A model generated the notes under the pieces. That model was not told the origin of the DNA. It ran no database searches and saw only the letters and a program-made list of their open reading frames with translations. A stretch of 64,000 bases of DNA from JAJTHC01 sp044348005 (GTDB lineage Bacteria; Cyanobacteriota; Vampirovibrionia; Vampirovibrionales; JAJTHC01). How positions within the stretch are numbered: position 1 is the stretch's first letter; each line of letters begins with the position of its first letter. Both the position numbers and the translations under genes were made by a program. Where the stretch lies: the NCBI GenBank assembly GCA_044348005.1, contig JBIKTR010000009.1, positions 29,275-93,274 on the forward strand. The letters are read 5' to 3'. Positions 1 to 7,470 of this stretch are shown here, piece after piece.

Positions 1-214
1 ATTATAAGGTAGGATGAAACTTGTATGTTATGTAAAACATTTTTCAAAAGTTTTCAACATAATCTATTGCTTTTATCACTTTCGTGTATAATGGTGAAAC
101 CCTCTGTTTTTTTAAGCCACTTAAAAGGAGATTTAATCTTAGGATTGATGCTCGATGTAACAAAGTCCTCTAAACTGATGATATAGTAAAATGCAATCAC
201 TCCATCAGAATGAA

Positions 215-242
215 TTATGATAGCATCAAGGTGTATTATAAT
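215..242 (+). promoter_or_regulatory. Candidate sigma-70 promoter for the FlgM-like gene
   Basis: A perfect -10 hexamer TATAAT lies at 237-242. A weak -35-like TTATGA lies 16 bases upstream at 215-220. It sits about 60 bases before the start codon at 304. No sigma-28 type promoter (TAAA...GCCGATAA) is visible. The rest of 1-303 is AT-rich and holds no gene I can support. Confidence 0.35.
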
Positions 243-303
243 TCAACGTAGAGAGAGACCCTACATCTAACACACCCCTAAAACACTGCGGAGATCTAAG
301 ATC

Positions 304-648
304 ATGGTAGATTCCATTCAATCTTCACGCTTGAGTTCAGCCACCAGTTCAACCGTTCGGTTGACTCCCCTCCAAGAAAATCCATTAGTAAAATTAACCC
401 CCGTTTCCCTTCAAGACGAAAATAGCAGTGAAGACGTTAGCATTTCTGAAGAAGCGAAAAAAAAATTTTCTTCTGAAGCCGAGACACTCAAGTTTGTTCG
501 TAAGATTGAAGCCCAAGAAGTTTTTCCCAACGAACGCCTTACTGAATTAAAAGCCCAATTTCAAAGCCCTGAAGGATTGAACGCTTACCTAGATTCCCTT
601 GACACCGAAAATCTAGCCAAAACCCTTTTAGATCAAAAAATCATTTAA
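304..648 (+). CDS. FlgM-like small protein (possible anti-sigma-28 factor)
   Basis: A protein of 114 residues. FlgM proteins have a disordered N-terminal half, an 'I-S-S/E-E-A-K' stretch, and two C-terminal helices of the form 'R-x-x-x-L-K...' and 'D-x-x-x-I-A-x-x-L/M-L' that bind the flagellar sigma factor FliA. This protein shows the same order: a Ser/Thr/Pro-rich first 40 residues, ISEEAKKK at 47-54, RLTELKAQF at 78-86 and LDTENLAKTLL at 99-109. GGAG at 290-293 serves the ATG. A strong terminator follows at once, so the gene is monocistronic. fliW and csrA lie 2.3 kb away, which suits a flagellar role. That it is a gene is fairly sure; the FlgM assignment rests on pattern only and could be wrong. 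Confidence 0.6.
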   Translation: MVDSIQSSRLSSATSSTVRLTPLQENPLVKLTPVSLQDENSSEDVSISEEAKKKFSSEAETLKFVRKIEAQEVFPNERLTELKAQFQSPEGLNAYLDSLDTENLAKTLLDQKII

Positions 649-687
649 GTTTATTTTTTTATTTTACCTTAGAGAGAAAAGCCAGAA

Positions 688-721
688 CCCTGTGATACTT
701 CGGTAGCATGGGGGTTTTTTT
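688..721 (+). terminator. Rho-independent terminator
   Basis: An 11-bp stem with a TTCG tetraloop (CCCTGTGATAC / GTAGCATGGGG, one mismatch plus wobbles) is followed directly by a T run. It ends the FlgM-like transcript. Confidence 0.85.
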
Positions 722-753
722 ATGGAAAGCTTCCTTTCGCAGCGCTTTCTATA
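721..753. repeat. Minimal family A inverted-repeat element
   Basis: TATGGAAAGC at 721-730 and GCTTTCTATA at 744-753 are the two ends of the family A element seen elsewhere in the window. Here they are separated by only 13 bases, as if the core had been deleted. Confidence 0.5.
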
Positions 754-808
754 GCCGTTTTGACGCTGAAGGCTTATAATAATGTAAAAAGGAAAGACTC
801 CCCCTGTT

Positions 809-1531
809 ATGCGAAACAACGTTCAGCATTTGTGTTTAGGACATTCGGTTCAAGGCTTGCGTGTGGACTTCCACTGCTTTGACGCGCAAGCCCGCCCCCC
901 CTTTTCTTCTTTACAAGACATTCCCCCGCTAGATGCGTTATTTCTAGGGGCCTTTCACGGGGATGAGCCTGAATCGGCAGAACTTTGCTTTCGGCTCCTG
1001 CACGATTTGCATCATGATGCCACGCTGGGTGAAGGGTTGCGATTGGGCGTTGTGCCGATCGTAAACCCTGACGGCTTATTGCGCAAGACCCGAAAAAACC
1101 AGCGTAACGTCGACCTAAACCGCAATTTTGAAACCCATAACTGGGCAGCCTCTTCCCCTGAAGATCCTTACCATGGCGGGGTGCTCCCCTTTAGCGAACC
1201 TGAAAGCCGGTACATCGCTCAACTGGTCAACACCACCACACCCACGTTGATTGTGAGTTACCACACGCCGTATCGTCTCATCAATTACGACGGGCCTTTG
1301 CCTCAAGCGGAAGAACTGGCTGAATGCTACGCCCACGCGTGTGCTTACCCTGCTGAAGCCAGTATTGGCTACCCCACACCGGGATCTTTTGGGAATTGGG
1401 CGGGGGTGGAGCGAGGCATCCCCGTATTGACGGTGGAACTGCCTGAAGGCGAGCGAATGAATGACTTGTGGCCGGTGCATCGTGGGGCAATTATTGAGGT
1501 ATTTAATACATTAAAAGGGAGTATTATATGA
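809..1531 (+). CDS. mpaA: Murein peptide amidase, M14 zinc carboxypeptidase
   Basis: A protein of 240 residues, the usual size for E. coli-type MpaA. MpaA is a cytoplasmic enzyme that releases meso-diaminopimelate from murein tripeptide during peptidoglycan recycling. Zinc ligands fit the M14 family: H50 and E53 in FHGDE, and H152 in SYHTP. The substrate-binding NPDG (86-89) and DLNRNF (102-107) motifs are present, and the likely catalytic glutamate is E210 in TVELPEGE. There is no signal peptide, as expected for a recycling enzyme. The stop overlaps the start of the next gene (ATGA), so the two are cotranscribed. The family is certain; the exact substrate is inferred from similarity and length. 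Confidence 0.85.
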   Translation: MRNNVQHLCLGHSVQGLRVDFHCFDAQARPPFSSLQDIPPLDALFLGAFHGDEPESAELCFRLLHDLHHDATLGEGLRLGVVPIVNPDGLLRKTRKNQRNVDLNRNFETHNWAASSPEDPYHGGVLPFSEPESRYIAQLVNTTTPTLIVSYHTPYRLINYDGPLPQAEELAECYAHACAYPAEASIGYPTPGSFGNWAGVERGIPVLTVELPEGERMNDLWPVHRGAIIEVFNTLKGSII

Positions 1532-1824
1532 TTGTTCACGAACTCGAATTGGCGGTGGAATCCCTAGACGGCTGGCACTTGGTAAAGACGCCTGTCTCTG
1601 CTATTGAAAAGTCGTTTCAATTCCCCGACTTCAAGCACGCTTGGGCGTTTATGAATTACGTCGCCTTGCACGCTGAAGCCATGAATCATCACCCGCATTG
1701 GTCGAACATCTACAATCGTGTCCACATTCAACTCAGCACGCACGATGCGGTGGGCTTGTCTGCCAAAGACATCGCACTGGCACAAGCCATTGACGCTTAC
1801 TTCAACGATGCCAACAAGTCCTGA
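1528..1824 (+). CDS. Pterin-4a-carbinolamine dehydratase
   Basis: A protein of 98 residues. It dehydrates 4a-hydroxytetrahydropterin during regeneration of the pterin cofactor of aromatic amino acid hydroxylases; in many bacteria without a hydroxylase its role is unclear. The family signature is complete: HHPHW (54-58), NRV, then THDAVGLSAKD (71-81). GGGAG six bases before the ATG, together with the 4-base overlap with mpaA, fixes the start. The last 28 bases overlap the convergent TPR gene. No phenylalanine hydroxylase is present in the window. Confidence 0.92.
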   Translation: MIVHELELAVESLDGWHLVKTPVSAIEKSFQFPDFKHAWAFMNYVALHAEAMNHHPHWSNIYNRVHIQLSTHDAVGLSAKDIALAQAIDAYFNDANKS

Positions 1825-2549
1825 ACAGGGGTATATTCCGCATTGATTGAAAGGGCTTGCCGTAACATCAGCTTGGCCTTGTGACGCTGTTTCATTTCAA
1901 GGTACAACTGCCCCAAGTGAAAATAATTTTCAGGATCCAACGGATTTTTTTCCAAACTACGTTGCAGTAAAAAATACGCCTGTTGCAATAAACCATTGGC
2001 CGTAAACACACGCCCCACCAGCTTAAACACTTCAGGGTTTAGTAAGGCAAAACTATTCAGGTAAGCCATCACTTGTTCCATGCAGTCTAGCGCGTCAAAG
2101 CGAAACATCAGCATCAAGTCGCCTTCTAATCGGTTACGCAAATGCAGAAAACTCGGCCATACATTCAACTGGTTACTACACGCACGAAACACCACTTCTG
2201 CCCAATACGCCTGTCGCTTGGGGGTTAAGGAAGCAATCATTTCTCGTGCGGGTTGATATTGTCGCATACAAATAAAGCCCAAACAGGCTTGTTCAAACCG
2301 CCCATATCGCTTCCATAGCAGGGTGGCTTCTTTGAGTTGCCCCGTTTGAAGATAAGCGTGACTGGCTACATCAATCAAAGCATTCTGAAAAGGAATACTT
2401 TGACTAGATAGCCCCCCAAAAAAAGGATCAATCGGCAATAACTGGAGGGCTTTACGAGCGTCCTTTTCAACAAAGAGGGCGTGGCGGGCGGGTAGCAGAT
2501 CGGCCCAGTGGAGTAAGGCCACTTCTTTGGCTGATGTTCCTGTAAACAT
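1797..2549 (-). CDS. TPR-repeat protein
   Basis: A protein of 250 residues with at least two recognisable tetratricopeptide repeats near the C-terminus (about residues 180-245, including LGQLYLEMKQRHKAKLML). The rest is helical and may hold degenerate repeats. There is no signal peptide. TPR proteins are protein-interaction scaffolds; no specific partner can be named. It is the third gene after fliW and csrA with only 27 bases between it and csrA, so a link to flagella or post-transcriptional control is possible. Its ribosome binding site is an 11-base G tract (plus-strand C run at 2554-2564) four bases before the ATG, which is unusual. The 3' end overlaps the convergent dehydratase gene. Confidence 0.75.
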   Translation of the reverse strand: MFTGTSAKEVALLHWADLLPARHALFVEKDARKALQLLPIDPFFGGLSSQSIPFQNALIDVASHAYLQTGQLKEATLLWKRYGRFEQACLGFICMRQYQPAREMIASLTPKRQAYWAEVVFRACSNQLNVWPSFLHLRNRLEGDLMLMFRFDALDCMEQVMAYLNSFALLNPEVFKLVGRVFTANGLLQQAYFLLQRSLEKNPLDPENYFHLGQLYLEMKQRHKAKLMLRQALSINAEYTPVQDLLASLK

Positions 2550-2553
2550 AAAT

Positions 2554-2564
2554 CCCCCCCCCCC
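2554..2564 (-). promoter_or_regulatory. G11 homopolymer acting as ribosome binding site
   Basis: Eleven consecutive C on the plus strand (G on the coding strand) lie four bases before the ATG of the TPR gene. They are the only SD-like sequence there. Tracts of this length are prone to slipped-strand mispairing, which would change spacing to the start codon. Confidence 0.6.
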
Positions 2565-2576
2565 TTTAAAAGGCGA

Positions 2577-2855
2577 TCACTGGCTATTTTGATTGATTTT
2601 AGGAGGAGCCTCTTTTTTAGAAAGGGTGGTCACTTTAGTTAGGGTGTCACTGACTGAAGGGTGGGTATTCGCCTTTTGTTGAGCCTTCTTATTGCTGACC
2701 ACGATTTCTTTATAAATTTCTTCACGATGCACCATCACGTGTTTGGGGGCTTCTACACCAAGCTTCACAACATCCCCACGTACATCCAATATGGTGACAA
2801 AAACTTCATTGTCTATGACAATTTTTTCACCCAATTTACGGCTCAAAATAAGCAT
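2577..2855 (-). CDS. csrA: CsrA, carbon storage / flagellin translation regulator
   Basis: CsrA is a small RNA-binding dimer that represses translation by covering GGA motifs in leaders; in flagellated bacteria it controls flagellin synthesis. The first 60 residues fit the family: MLILSRKLGEKI at the start and VHREEIYKEI around residues 42-51, which carries the RNA-binding arginine. The protein is 92 residues, about 30 longer than the E. coli protein, with a Lys/Gln/Asn/Thr-rich tail. It lies directly downstream of fliW, whose product sequesters CsrA. The leader reads AAGGAAG before the ATG, an AGGA that could itself be a CsrA site; that is inference. Confidence 0.95.
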   Translation of the reverse strand: MLILSRKLGEKIVIDNEVFVTILDVRGDVVKLGVEAPKHVMVHREEIYKEIVVSNKKAQQKANTHPSVSDTLTKVTTLSKKEAPPKINQNSQ

Positions 2856-2904
2856 ATCGACTTCCTTTTTTAGAAAAGTGTTACATCAGCAAACAACGAC
2901 TTGT

Positions 2905-3426
2905 TTAGGAGTTCACTTGCGTTTGCTTGCTTCGAATCACTTCAAGTTGAATGGAACCGTCCGCATCGATGGCTTCATCAGGAATGAGTCGTACTTTTGT
3001 CCCATACGTTTCAGGGTCTGCTAAAATAAGTTGCATCGCCTGACGGGTTTCACTATGAAAAACAAGGGGGCCTAAAAAATTCGCCGTCATGTGTAAGGGA
3101 TTTTCTTCAGGAACCGTCACCAAGGTCAGAACTTGAGCCTCTTCGGCACGTTGAATGTTTAAAGTCGAACACGCTTCTGGAGGCAAGTTGAACTCATAAT
3201 TATACCCAAATAACGTGGGATTCGTTACCACAAATGCCAACGCAGGGTCTTCTAAAGACTGTAACCATTTAAAGGGCGAATCCTCATCATGATCAAACAA
3301 GGCAAACTCTTTGAGCGAATCAAAGCCCAAAATGGGTTGTACAAACGTAATGATAGAGGCTTCATCCACGCTAACGGCACCAAATCGTTCCGTTTGGAAT
3401 TGACGTAATGGGGGAGACATAGTCAT
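2905..3426 (-). CDS. fliW: FliW, flagellar assembly factor and CsrA antagonist
   Basis: A protein of 173 residues. FliW binds CsrA or flagellin in a partner switch that couples flagellin translation to its export. Family features visible are the opening beta strands with FGAVSVDEASIITFVQPILGF, the 'FALFDHDEDSPFKWLQSLEDPALAFVV' region (shown here as FKWLQSLEDP) and the late NFLGPLVFHSETRQAMQLIL block. AGGAG nine bases upstream supports the ATG at 3426; a second ATG lies two codons in. Order on the minus strand is fliW, csrA, TPR protein, with short gaps, so they form a likely operon. Confidence 0.93.
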   Translation of the reverse strand: MTMSPPLRQFQTERFGAVSVDEASIITFVQPILGFDSLKEFALFDHDEDSPFKWLQSLEDPALAFVVTNPTLFGYNYEFNLPPEACSTLNIQRAEEAQVLTLVTVPEENPLHMTANFLGPLVFHSETRQAMQLILADPETYGTKVRLIPDEAIDADGSIQLEVIRSKQTQVNS

Positions 3427-3565
3427 ACAAGGGGGCTCCTAAAAAAAGGGATTCTCTCTATTATTTTACAAGTTTACATGATTTTTGGCTTGTTTTTCTT
3501 GTTTCGGTTTTCAACGCCCTTTTTTTCATTTAAACAGGGGACTCTTAAAGCGCTGTAAAAGTCCT

Positions 3566-3595
3566 GTCCCCTCTCCTGATTTTAGGAGAGGGGAC
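3566..3595 (-). terminator. Hairpin, probable terminator of the small membrane protein gene
   Basis: A perfect 12-bp stem (GTCCCCTCTCCT with its complement) encloses a 6-base loop just downstream of the stop at 3607. The T tract on the minus strand is poor, so it may act as a processing or attenuating hairpin before fliW. Confidence 0.55.
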
Positions 3596-3606
3596 AAAGC
3601 CATTTT

Positions 3607-3888
3607 TTATTTATTCAACGCACGATACAACGCCTGTTGCATGAGGTTCAACTGTTGTTGCATGGATTGCAATTGTTGATGTAAATCATTCAAGTGCGTT
3701 TGAATTTCACTTCGTTTCAGGTAATGTTCAGCCACATACGCCTTCAGCTCATTATGTTCCCCGTAAGACACAAAAACTTTCAGCGTTAGTAACCAAGAAA
3801 GTACGCCCACCCCACAGGCACTCATCCACAGGCCAAGCTGCCAAGGCGAAGAGGCCAATAAGGCGTTCATTAGGTTGGTATGTTCCAT
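3607..3888 (-). CDS. Small membrane-anchored coiled-coil protein
   Basis: Not recognised. The start at 3888 gives 93 residues (MEHTNLMNALL...). GGAAAG with purine-rich sequence precedes this ATG. A longer form to 3978 would add a basic, unlikely N-terminus. One hydrophobic segment (about residues 15-36, LGLWMSACGVGVLSWLLTLKV) is followed by a heptad-like Gln/Leu-rich helix (HLNDLHQQLQSMQQQLNLMQ) typical of a coiled coil. It probably sits in the inner membrane with the coil in the cytoplasm. It lies upstream of fliW-csrA on the same strand but is separated from them by a hairpin. Confidence 0.65.
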   Translation of the reverse strand: MEHTNLMNALLASSPWQLGLWMSACGVGVLSWLLTLKVFVSYGEHNELKAYVAEHYLKRSEIQTHLNDLHQQLQSMQQQLNLMQQALYRALNK

Positions 3889-4026
3889 AAGTCTTCTTCT
3901 TCTTTCCTTTTTTACGCTTTGTTCAACTCCATTTAGTATAGCAAAGTAAGCCTTCTTAACCCAGTGCTTAAAACACACGATTTTTAAGCATGGTAGGCTT
4001 TGTGACGTTTTTTAACCAAAAAACAA

Positions 4027-5868
4027 CTAAATCGTGCCAAACCCCTTGCAGGTTTGATGCAACCATTCCAGCGCCACTTCGTCTTTACCTTGTAAGCGGG
4101 GGCTCATTTTTTCAAAACAGGTGGTATGATACCACGCCAACCAACTTTTTTCTGCTGAAGTCAGCAAGGCTTCTTCAATTAAATGCGTGGCAAAGGGAAT
4201 CCAATTCAATAGTTCAAAACCATACCACACCCCTTGAGGCGTCCCGGCTTGCAAGGCTTGGTTGACTTGTACGACTATCGCGAGGTTTTCTAAACGAATG
4301 CCCCCCCAATCGGGCACATAGTAACCCGGTTCGATGCTATTAACCGTATGCAGCGTCATGGGTTCGGTGTACACCTTTGAAATGCCGTTGGGGCCTTCAT
4401 GCACGTTTAAAAAGCACCCCACTCCATGCCCCGTTCCATGCGCATAATCATAACCCGCCTGCCATAAGGGATGCCGACACACGCCATCCAACTGAGCCCC
4501 TGTTGTGCCTTTGGGAAACACGGCTGATGCCCCCGCAATATGAGACTTGAGCACATGGGTATACGCGTGCTTATGGGCGGGACTTGGCACGGTTTGATCA
4601 AACGTAGTGGTTCGTGTAATATCAGTCGTACCAAAGGGGTATTGCGCGCCTGAATCGAGTAAAATCCAGTCTCCCCTAGACGCCTTTACTGCTGAAGACG
4701 GTGTACTGTAATGAGTCACCGCACTATGACGCCCTATCCCTGCAATGGTATTGAAGCTCAACTCCACGGCCCCTTCCGCCTTATAAAAGGCGTCAATGGT
4801 GTCGGCCAATTCTCTTTCAGAAATGAATTGGCCCGCTTTTGCTTTCGCATCCAGCCACGCCAAGGTTCGAATGACCGCCACAGAAGAACGGGCGTTGGCT
4901 TCTCGCATTCCCGCCAGTTCTTCGGCCGTTTTCACGGATTTTTCTCGTTGAAGCAGATTCGGCCCAACTTTAAGACGCGTGCCGTCTTGAGACAAGGCAT
5001 TTGCCACGGCTTGGCTATGGGCTGCAGGGGTCCAGTACACGGTTTTATGGTGAGCAAGCTTGGGTAGTTCTTCCCAAATCGACGCATAGGGCCTTAGGGT
5101 AAGGCCATTTTCTTTTAGGTGATAAATCGCCTGTTGGGTGGAAGGACTCGCATCAGGAGCATCCGCAAACAGGAGGGCTTGGGTGGAATCCACCCACAAA
5201 AAGGCGTGAAACACAGGGTTGTAAGGAATATCTCTTCCGCGGGTATTGGTAAACCACGCGATGTCATCTAGCTTACTAACGAAGATACCGTCACAAGACG
5301 CGTCTGCCAAAGCGCGTTGCAACCAGCTCAGCTTGTCTTGAGTGGGGCGACCGTGGACGTGGGCGTCCACCGTTTGCCATGAAGGCGAACAACCCGCCGT
5401 CCCCTCCCTATTCGAAGTGCCAGACGCAAACAGCGATTGCACAGGGTTTTCTTCCAGCGCCAAAAAACGTAGGGCCAAAGGTGCTGTAGTCTCTTCTAGC
5501 CCCGCCAATAAGGAAGCACTGACAGTTTTCGGATCATATGCCACAACCGCCCCATGGGCCAGTGTTGCCAAGCATTCTTTTAACGTGGGGTGACCTTCCA
5601 GCCCGATTTTAGAGACCTTTACATGCGTTTGTGGGACTTCGGCTTCAGCCTGTTCGTAATAACGACCATCCGCAAAAAGCCATACGGAGTCTTGAAGCAC
5701 GAGGGCATCACCCGCAGAACCTGTAAAACCAATGAGAAAATCACGCAACTTGGCGTGTTCAGCCAAGTATTCGTTTAAATGCACGTCGTTATGGGGGAGC
5801 AAGAAGGCATCCCACTGGTTTTGCTTTAAAACGGCTTGCAGGGCTTCAATTCGTTGGGTATAGGGCAT
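4027..5868 (-). CDS. pepP: Aminopeptidase P (Xaa-Pro aminopeptidase), M24B family
   Basis: A protein of 613 residues of the long three-domain form, like eukaryotic cytosolic XPNPEP1 and some bacterial homologues. It removes the N-terminal residue before proline. Two creatinase-like N-terminal domains (about 1-315) precede the pita-bread catalytic domain. Dinuclear metal ligands are in place: Asp in LLDSGAQ (about 402) and in TTDITRT, His in GTGHGVG (about 477), Glu in SIEPGYY (about 511) and Glu in IRLENLA. There is no signal peptide, so it is cytoplasmic. The start lacks a strong SD. The gene stands alone on the minus strand. Confidence 0.93.
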   Translation of the reverse strand: MPYTQRIEALQAVLKQNQWDAFLLPHNDVHLNEYLAEHAKLRDFLIGFTGSAGDALVLQDSVWLFADGRYYEQAEAEVPQTHVKVSKIGLEGHPTLKECLATLAHGAVVAYDPKTVSASLLAGLEETTAPLALRFLALEENPVQSLFASGTSNREGTAGCSPSWQTVDAHVHGRPTQDKLSWLQRALADASCDGIFVSKLDDIAWFTNTRGRDIPYNPVFHAFLWVDSTQALLFADAPDASPSTQQAIYHLKENGLTLRPYASIWEELPKLAHHKTVYWTPAAHSQAVANALSQDGTRLKVGPNLLQREKSVKTAEELAGMREANARSSVAVIRTLAWLDAKAKAGQFISERELADTIDAFYKAEGAVELSFNTIAGIGRHSAVTHYSTPSSAVKASRGDWILLDSGAQYPFGTTDITRTTTFDQTVPSPAHKHAYTHVLKSHIAGASAVFPKGTTGAQLDGVCRHPLWQAGYDYAHGTGHGVGCFLNVHEGPNGISKVYTEPMTLHTVNSIEPGYYVPDWGGIRLENLAIVVQVNQALQAGTPQGVWYGFELLNWIPFATHLIEEALLTSAEKSWLAWYHTTCFEKMSPRLQGKDEVALEWLHQTCKGFGTI

Positions 5869-5918
5869 GACGTTATGTTCTTTATCTTCTTAATATGAGT
5901 AGGTTCATTTTAGCATAA

Positions 5919-5939
5919 TATAGAAGGCTCTGCAAAAGT
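5919..5939 (+). repeat. Solo end of a family A element
   Basis: TATAGAAGGCTCTGCAAAAG matches the left terminal repeat of the family A elements. No matching right end occurs before the next gene, so this is a remnant. The following 200 bases up to 6146 hold no gene that I can support. Confidence 0.6.
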
Positions 5940-6146
5940 GGGGGTGTTCTTGGTAACATCAGGGTATAAAATTGTTTTGAAGAGTTTCTTAGGCACTTTG
6001 CCGATTATTGACTCAAGGAGCTTGCTCGCCAAAGCCTTGGTGAAGACCAAGAAGCGATCGGCGTTTTAGGGGTGGATGCTCTAGCCATTTAAGCGGTTTC
6101 GATTTAGAATAAGGAAACGTATTCCTTAAACCATTGAAACGATGCC

Positions 6147-6443
6147 ATGAAACAGTCAAAATCGGACGTCTTAAAGCGTTTAATCTTGTTAAAGCCTAGC
6201 TTGCAAGAAGATTACGGCATTGAACATTTGTGGTTGTTCGGTTCAGTGGCACGAGATGAAGCCACTGAAACCAGCGATGTCGATTTGTTGTATCAACCCA
6301 GCAAGCCCTTGGGTTTAGAATTGATGACCTTGTGGAACCTGTTAGAAGAACAGTTGGGTTGCAAAGTTGATTTAGGGGACTTGCGTTATGTCAAGGCTCG
6401 CTTGAAAGACGCCATTGCAAAGGACTTATTTGATGTTTTCTAA
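6147..6443 (+). CDS. MNT-type minimal nucleotidyltransferase (possible antitoxin)
   Basis: A protein of 98 residues. The Pol-beta-like minimal nucleotidyltransferase signature is present: GSVARDEATETSDVDLL (residues 33-49) with G-S and D-x-D, and a third acidic residue in KVDLGDL. MntA proteins of this kind are antitoxins that AMPylate a partner HEPN toxin. No HEPN gene is visible on either side, so it is an orphan, or the partner was lost. The next gene, a GIY-YIG nuclease, starts 32 bases downstream on the same strand and may be cotranscribed. The patch is AT-richer than pepP and polA around it, suggesting acquisition. Confidence 0.85.
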   Translation: MKQSKSDVLKRLILLKPSLQEDYGIEHLWLFGSVARDEATETSDVDLLYQPSKPLGLELMTLWNLLEEQLGCKVDLGDLRYVKARLKDAIAKDLFDVF

Positions 6444-6475
6444 AGGAACAGATTTAAAAAGGGACGCTTAAATAC

Positions 6476-7447
6476 ATGCAAGCAAAAAAGAATAACGGTA
6501 AAACTTTAACACTTTTCCTCGTTCAAGGAGATTCTACAGGATCTATTCAAGTAGGGATTAAAGGGGATACTTTAAAACTTGTCTCTTTACCTAAAAATCA
6601 TCTTTCAGATTATATGTCTGAAAGTGATATAGGAAGAGGGTTTTATCTCTTAGTCCAACAAAACCCTAATGTGGCTCAACCTTTTAGTGTTTATGTGGGA
6701 GAAAGTAAAGACTTACTCACCCGTATGACACGCCATAAAGCGGATACAAATAAAGAGTTTGAACGCATTATTTTAGCCTATACCAGTGACAATGAACTTA
6801 ATACAGACCATACCCGTTATATTGAAGAAACGCTCATTAAGTTTTGTAAGATTCACCCTTTAGTAGATTCCACCAACGGAAATAATGGACAAGCAAGTCC
6901 CCTTCAACCTAGTGACAAAGCGTATTGTGACAATCTATTAGAACAATTTGTCTTGGTGCTTTCAGCCTTAGGATATTACTTTATCAAAGATTGGGGGCTA
7001 GCCCCCAGTGAACTCAAGGCTCGTTATGCGTCTATGCCTACTGTAACGACTTCACAAGCATTAGCTACTCCTCTGATTTTAGAAAATCAAACACCAGAAG
7101 AGAGTCTTCAAGAGATTGAGACGCTAGAGCAACAAGAAAGTCGTAAAGTTCGCAACGAGAAAATCTCTGAGTCTGTTAAAAAAAACGGGTTAAGTTACTT
7201 AAGTAACTTAAAGCTCTCCGAGTCTGTCAAAAAGACATGGGAAGATCCCATTGTGCGTCAAAAACGTGGTGAACATCATGCTGTTAAAGTTGAGAACTAC
7301 GGAGAGTTCAGTTCTGTTGCAGACGCTTTTCGAAAACTGGATTTACCAATGAATAAGCACAAAGAATTCCGATTAAAGCTTAAGGCTGAAAAGACTCAAA
7401 CATTCCGTTTTGAAGATAAAGAATACATTTTCAAATTGATCGAGTAG
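6476..7447 (+). CDS. GIY-YIG nuclease with NUMOD-like tail
   Basis: A protein of 323 residues. The N-terminus (KTLTLFLVQGDSTGSIQVGI) matches the leader seen before GIY-YIG domains in the bacterial proteins that often end in DUF4357. The GIY-YIG core follows: GFYLLV (about 55), VYVGES (about 73), then R and H positions in LLTRMTRH and the metal-binding Glu in RYIEETLIKF. After a linker, residues about 230-275 carry two NUMOD3-like 'K-I/L-S-E-S-V-K-K' motifs. The last 55 residues (GEFSSVADAFRKLDLPMNKH) resemble a NUMOD/helix-turn-helix DNA-binding module of homing endonucleases. DUF4357 is absent. Base composition is AT-rich relative to polA. It could be a free-standing homing-type or defence nuclease; the target is unknown. 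Confidence 0.75.
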   Translation: MQAKKNNGKTLTLFLVQGDSTGSIQVGIKGDTLKLVSLPKNHLSDYMSESDIGRGFYLLVQQNPNVAQPFSVYVGESKDLLTRMTRHKADTNKEFERIILAYTSDNELNTDHTRYIEETLIKFCKIHPLVDSTNGNNGQASPLQPSDKAYCDNLLEQFVLVLSALGYYFIKDWGLAPSELKARYASMPTVTTSQALATPLILENQTPEESLQEIETLEQQESRKVRNEKISESVKKNGLSYLSNLKLSESVKKTWEDPIVRQKRGEHHAVKVENYGEFSSVADAFRKLDLPMNKHKEFRLKLKAEKTQTFRFEDKEYIFKLIE

Positions 7448-7470
7448 TAGGCGAAAAATAGACGAAGCCC

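Noticed and set aside
3959..3985. Integron-type attC site
   Set aside because: The short repeat lacks the R'' / R' core GTTRRRY and the paired arms of an attC site, and no integrase is present.
5940..6146. Possible remnant of a HEPN toxin or other gene before the MNT gene
   Set aside because: A short open stretch (about 26 codons, ending GVLGVDALAI) is present but no HEPN R-x4-6-H motif or other family sign can be seen.
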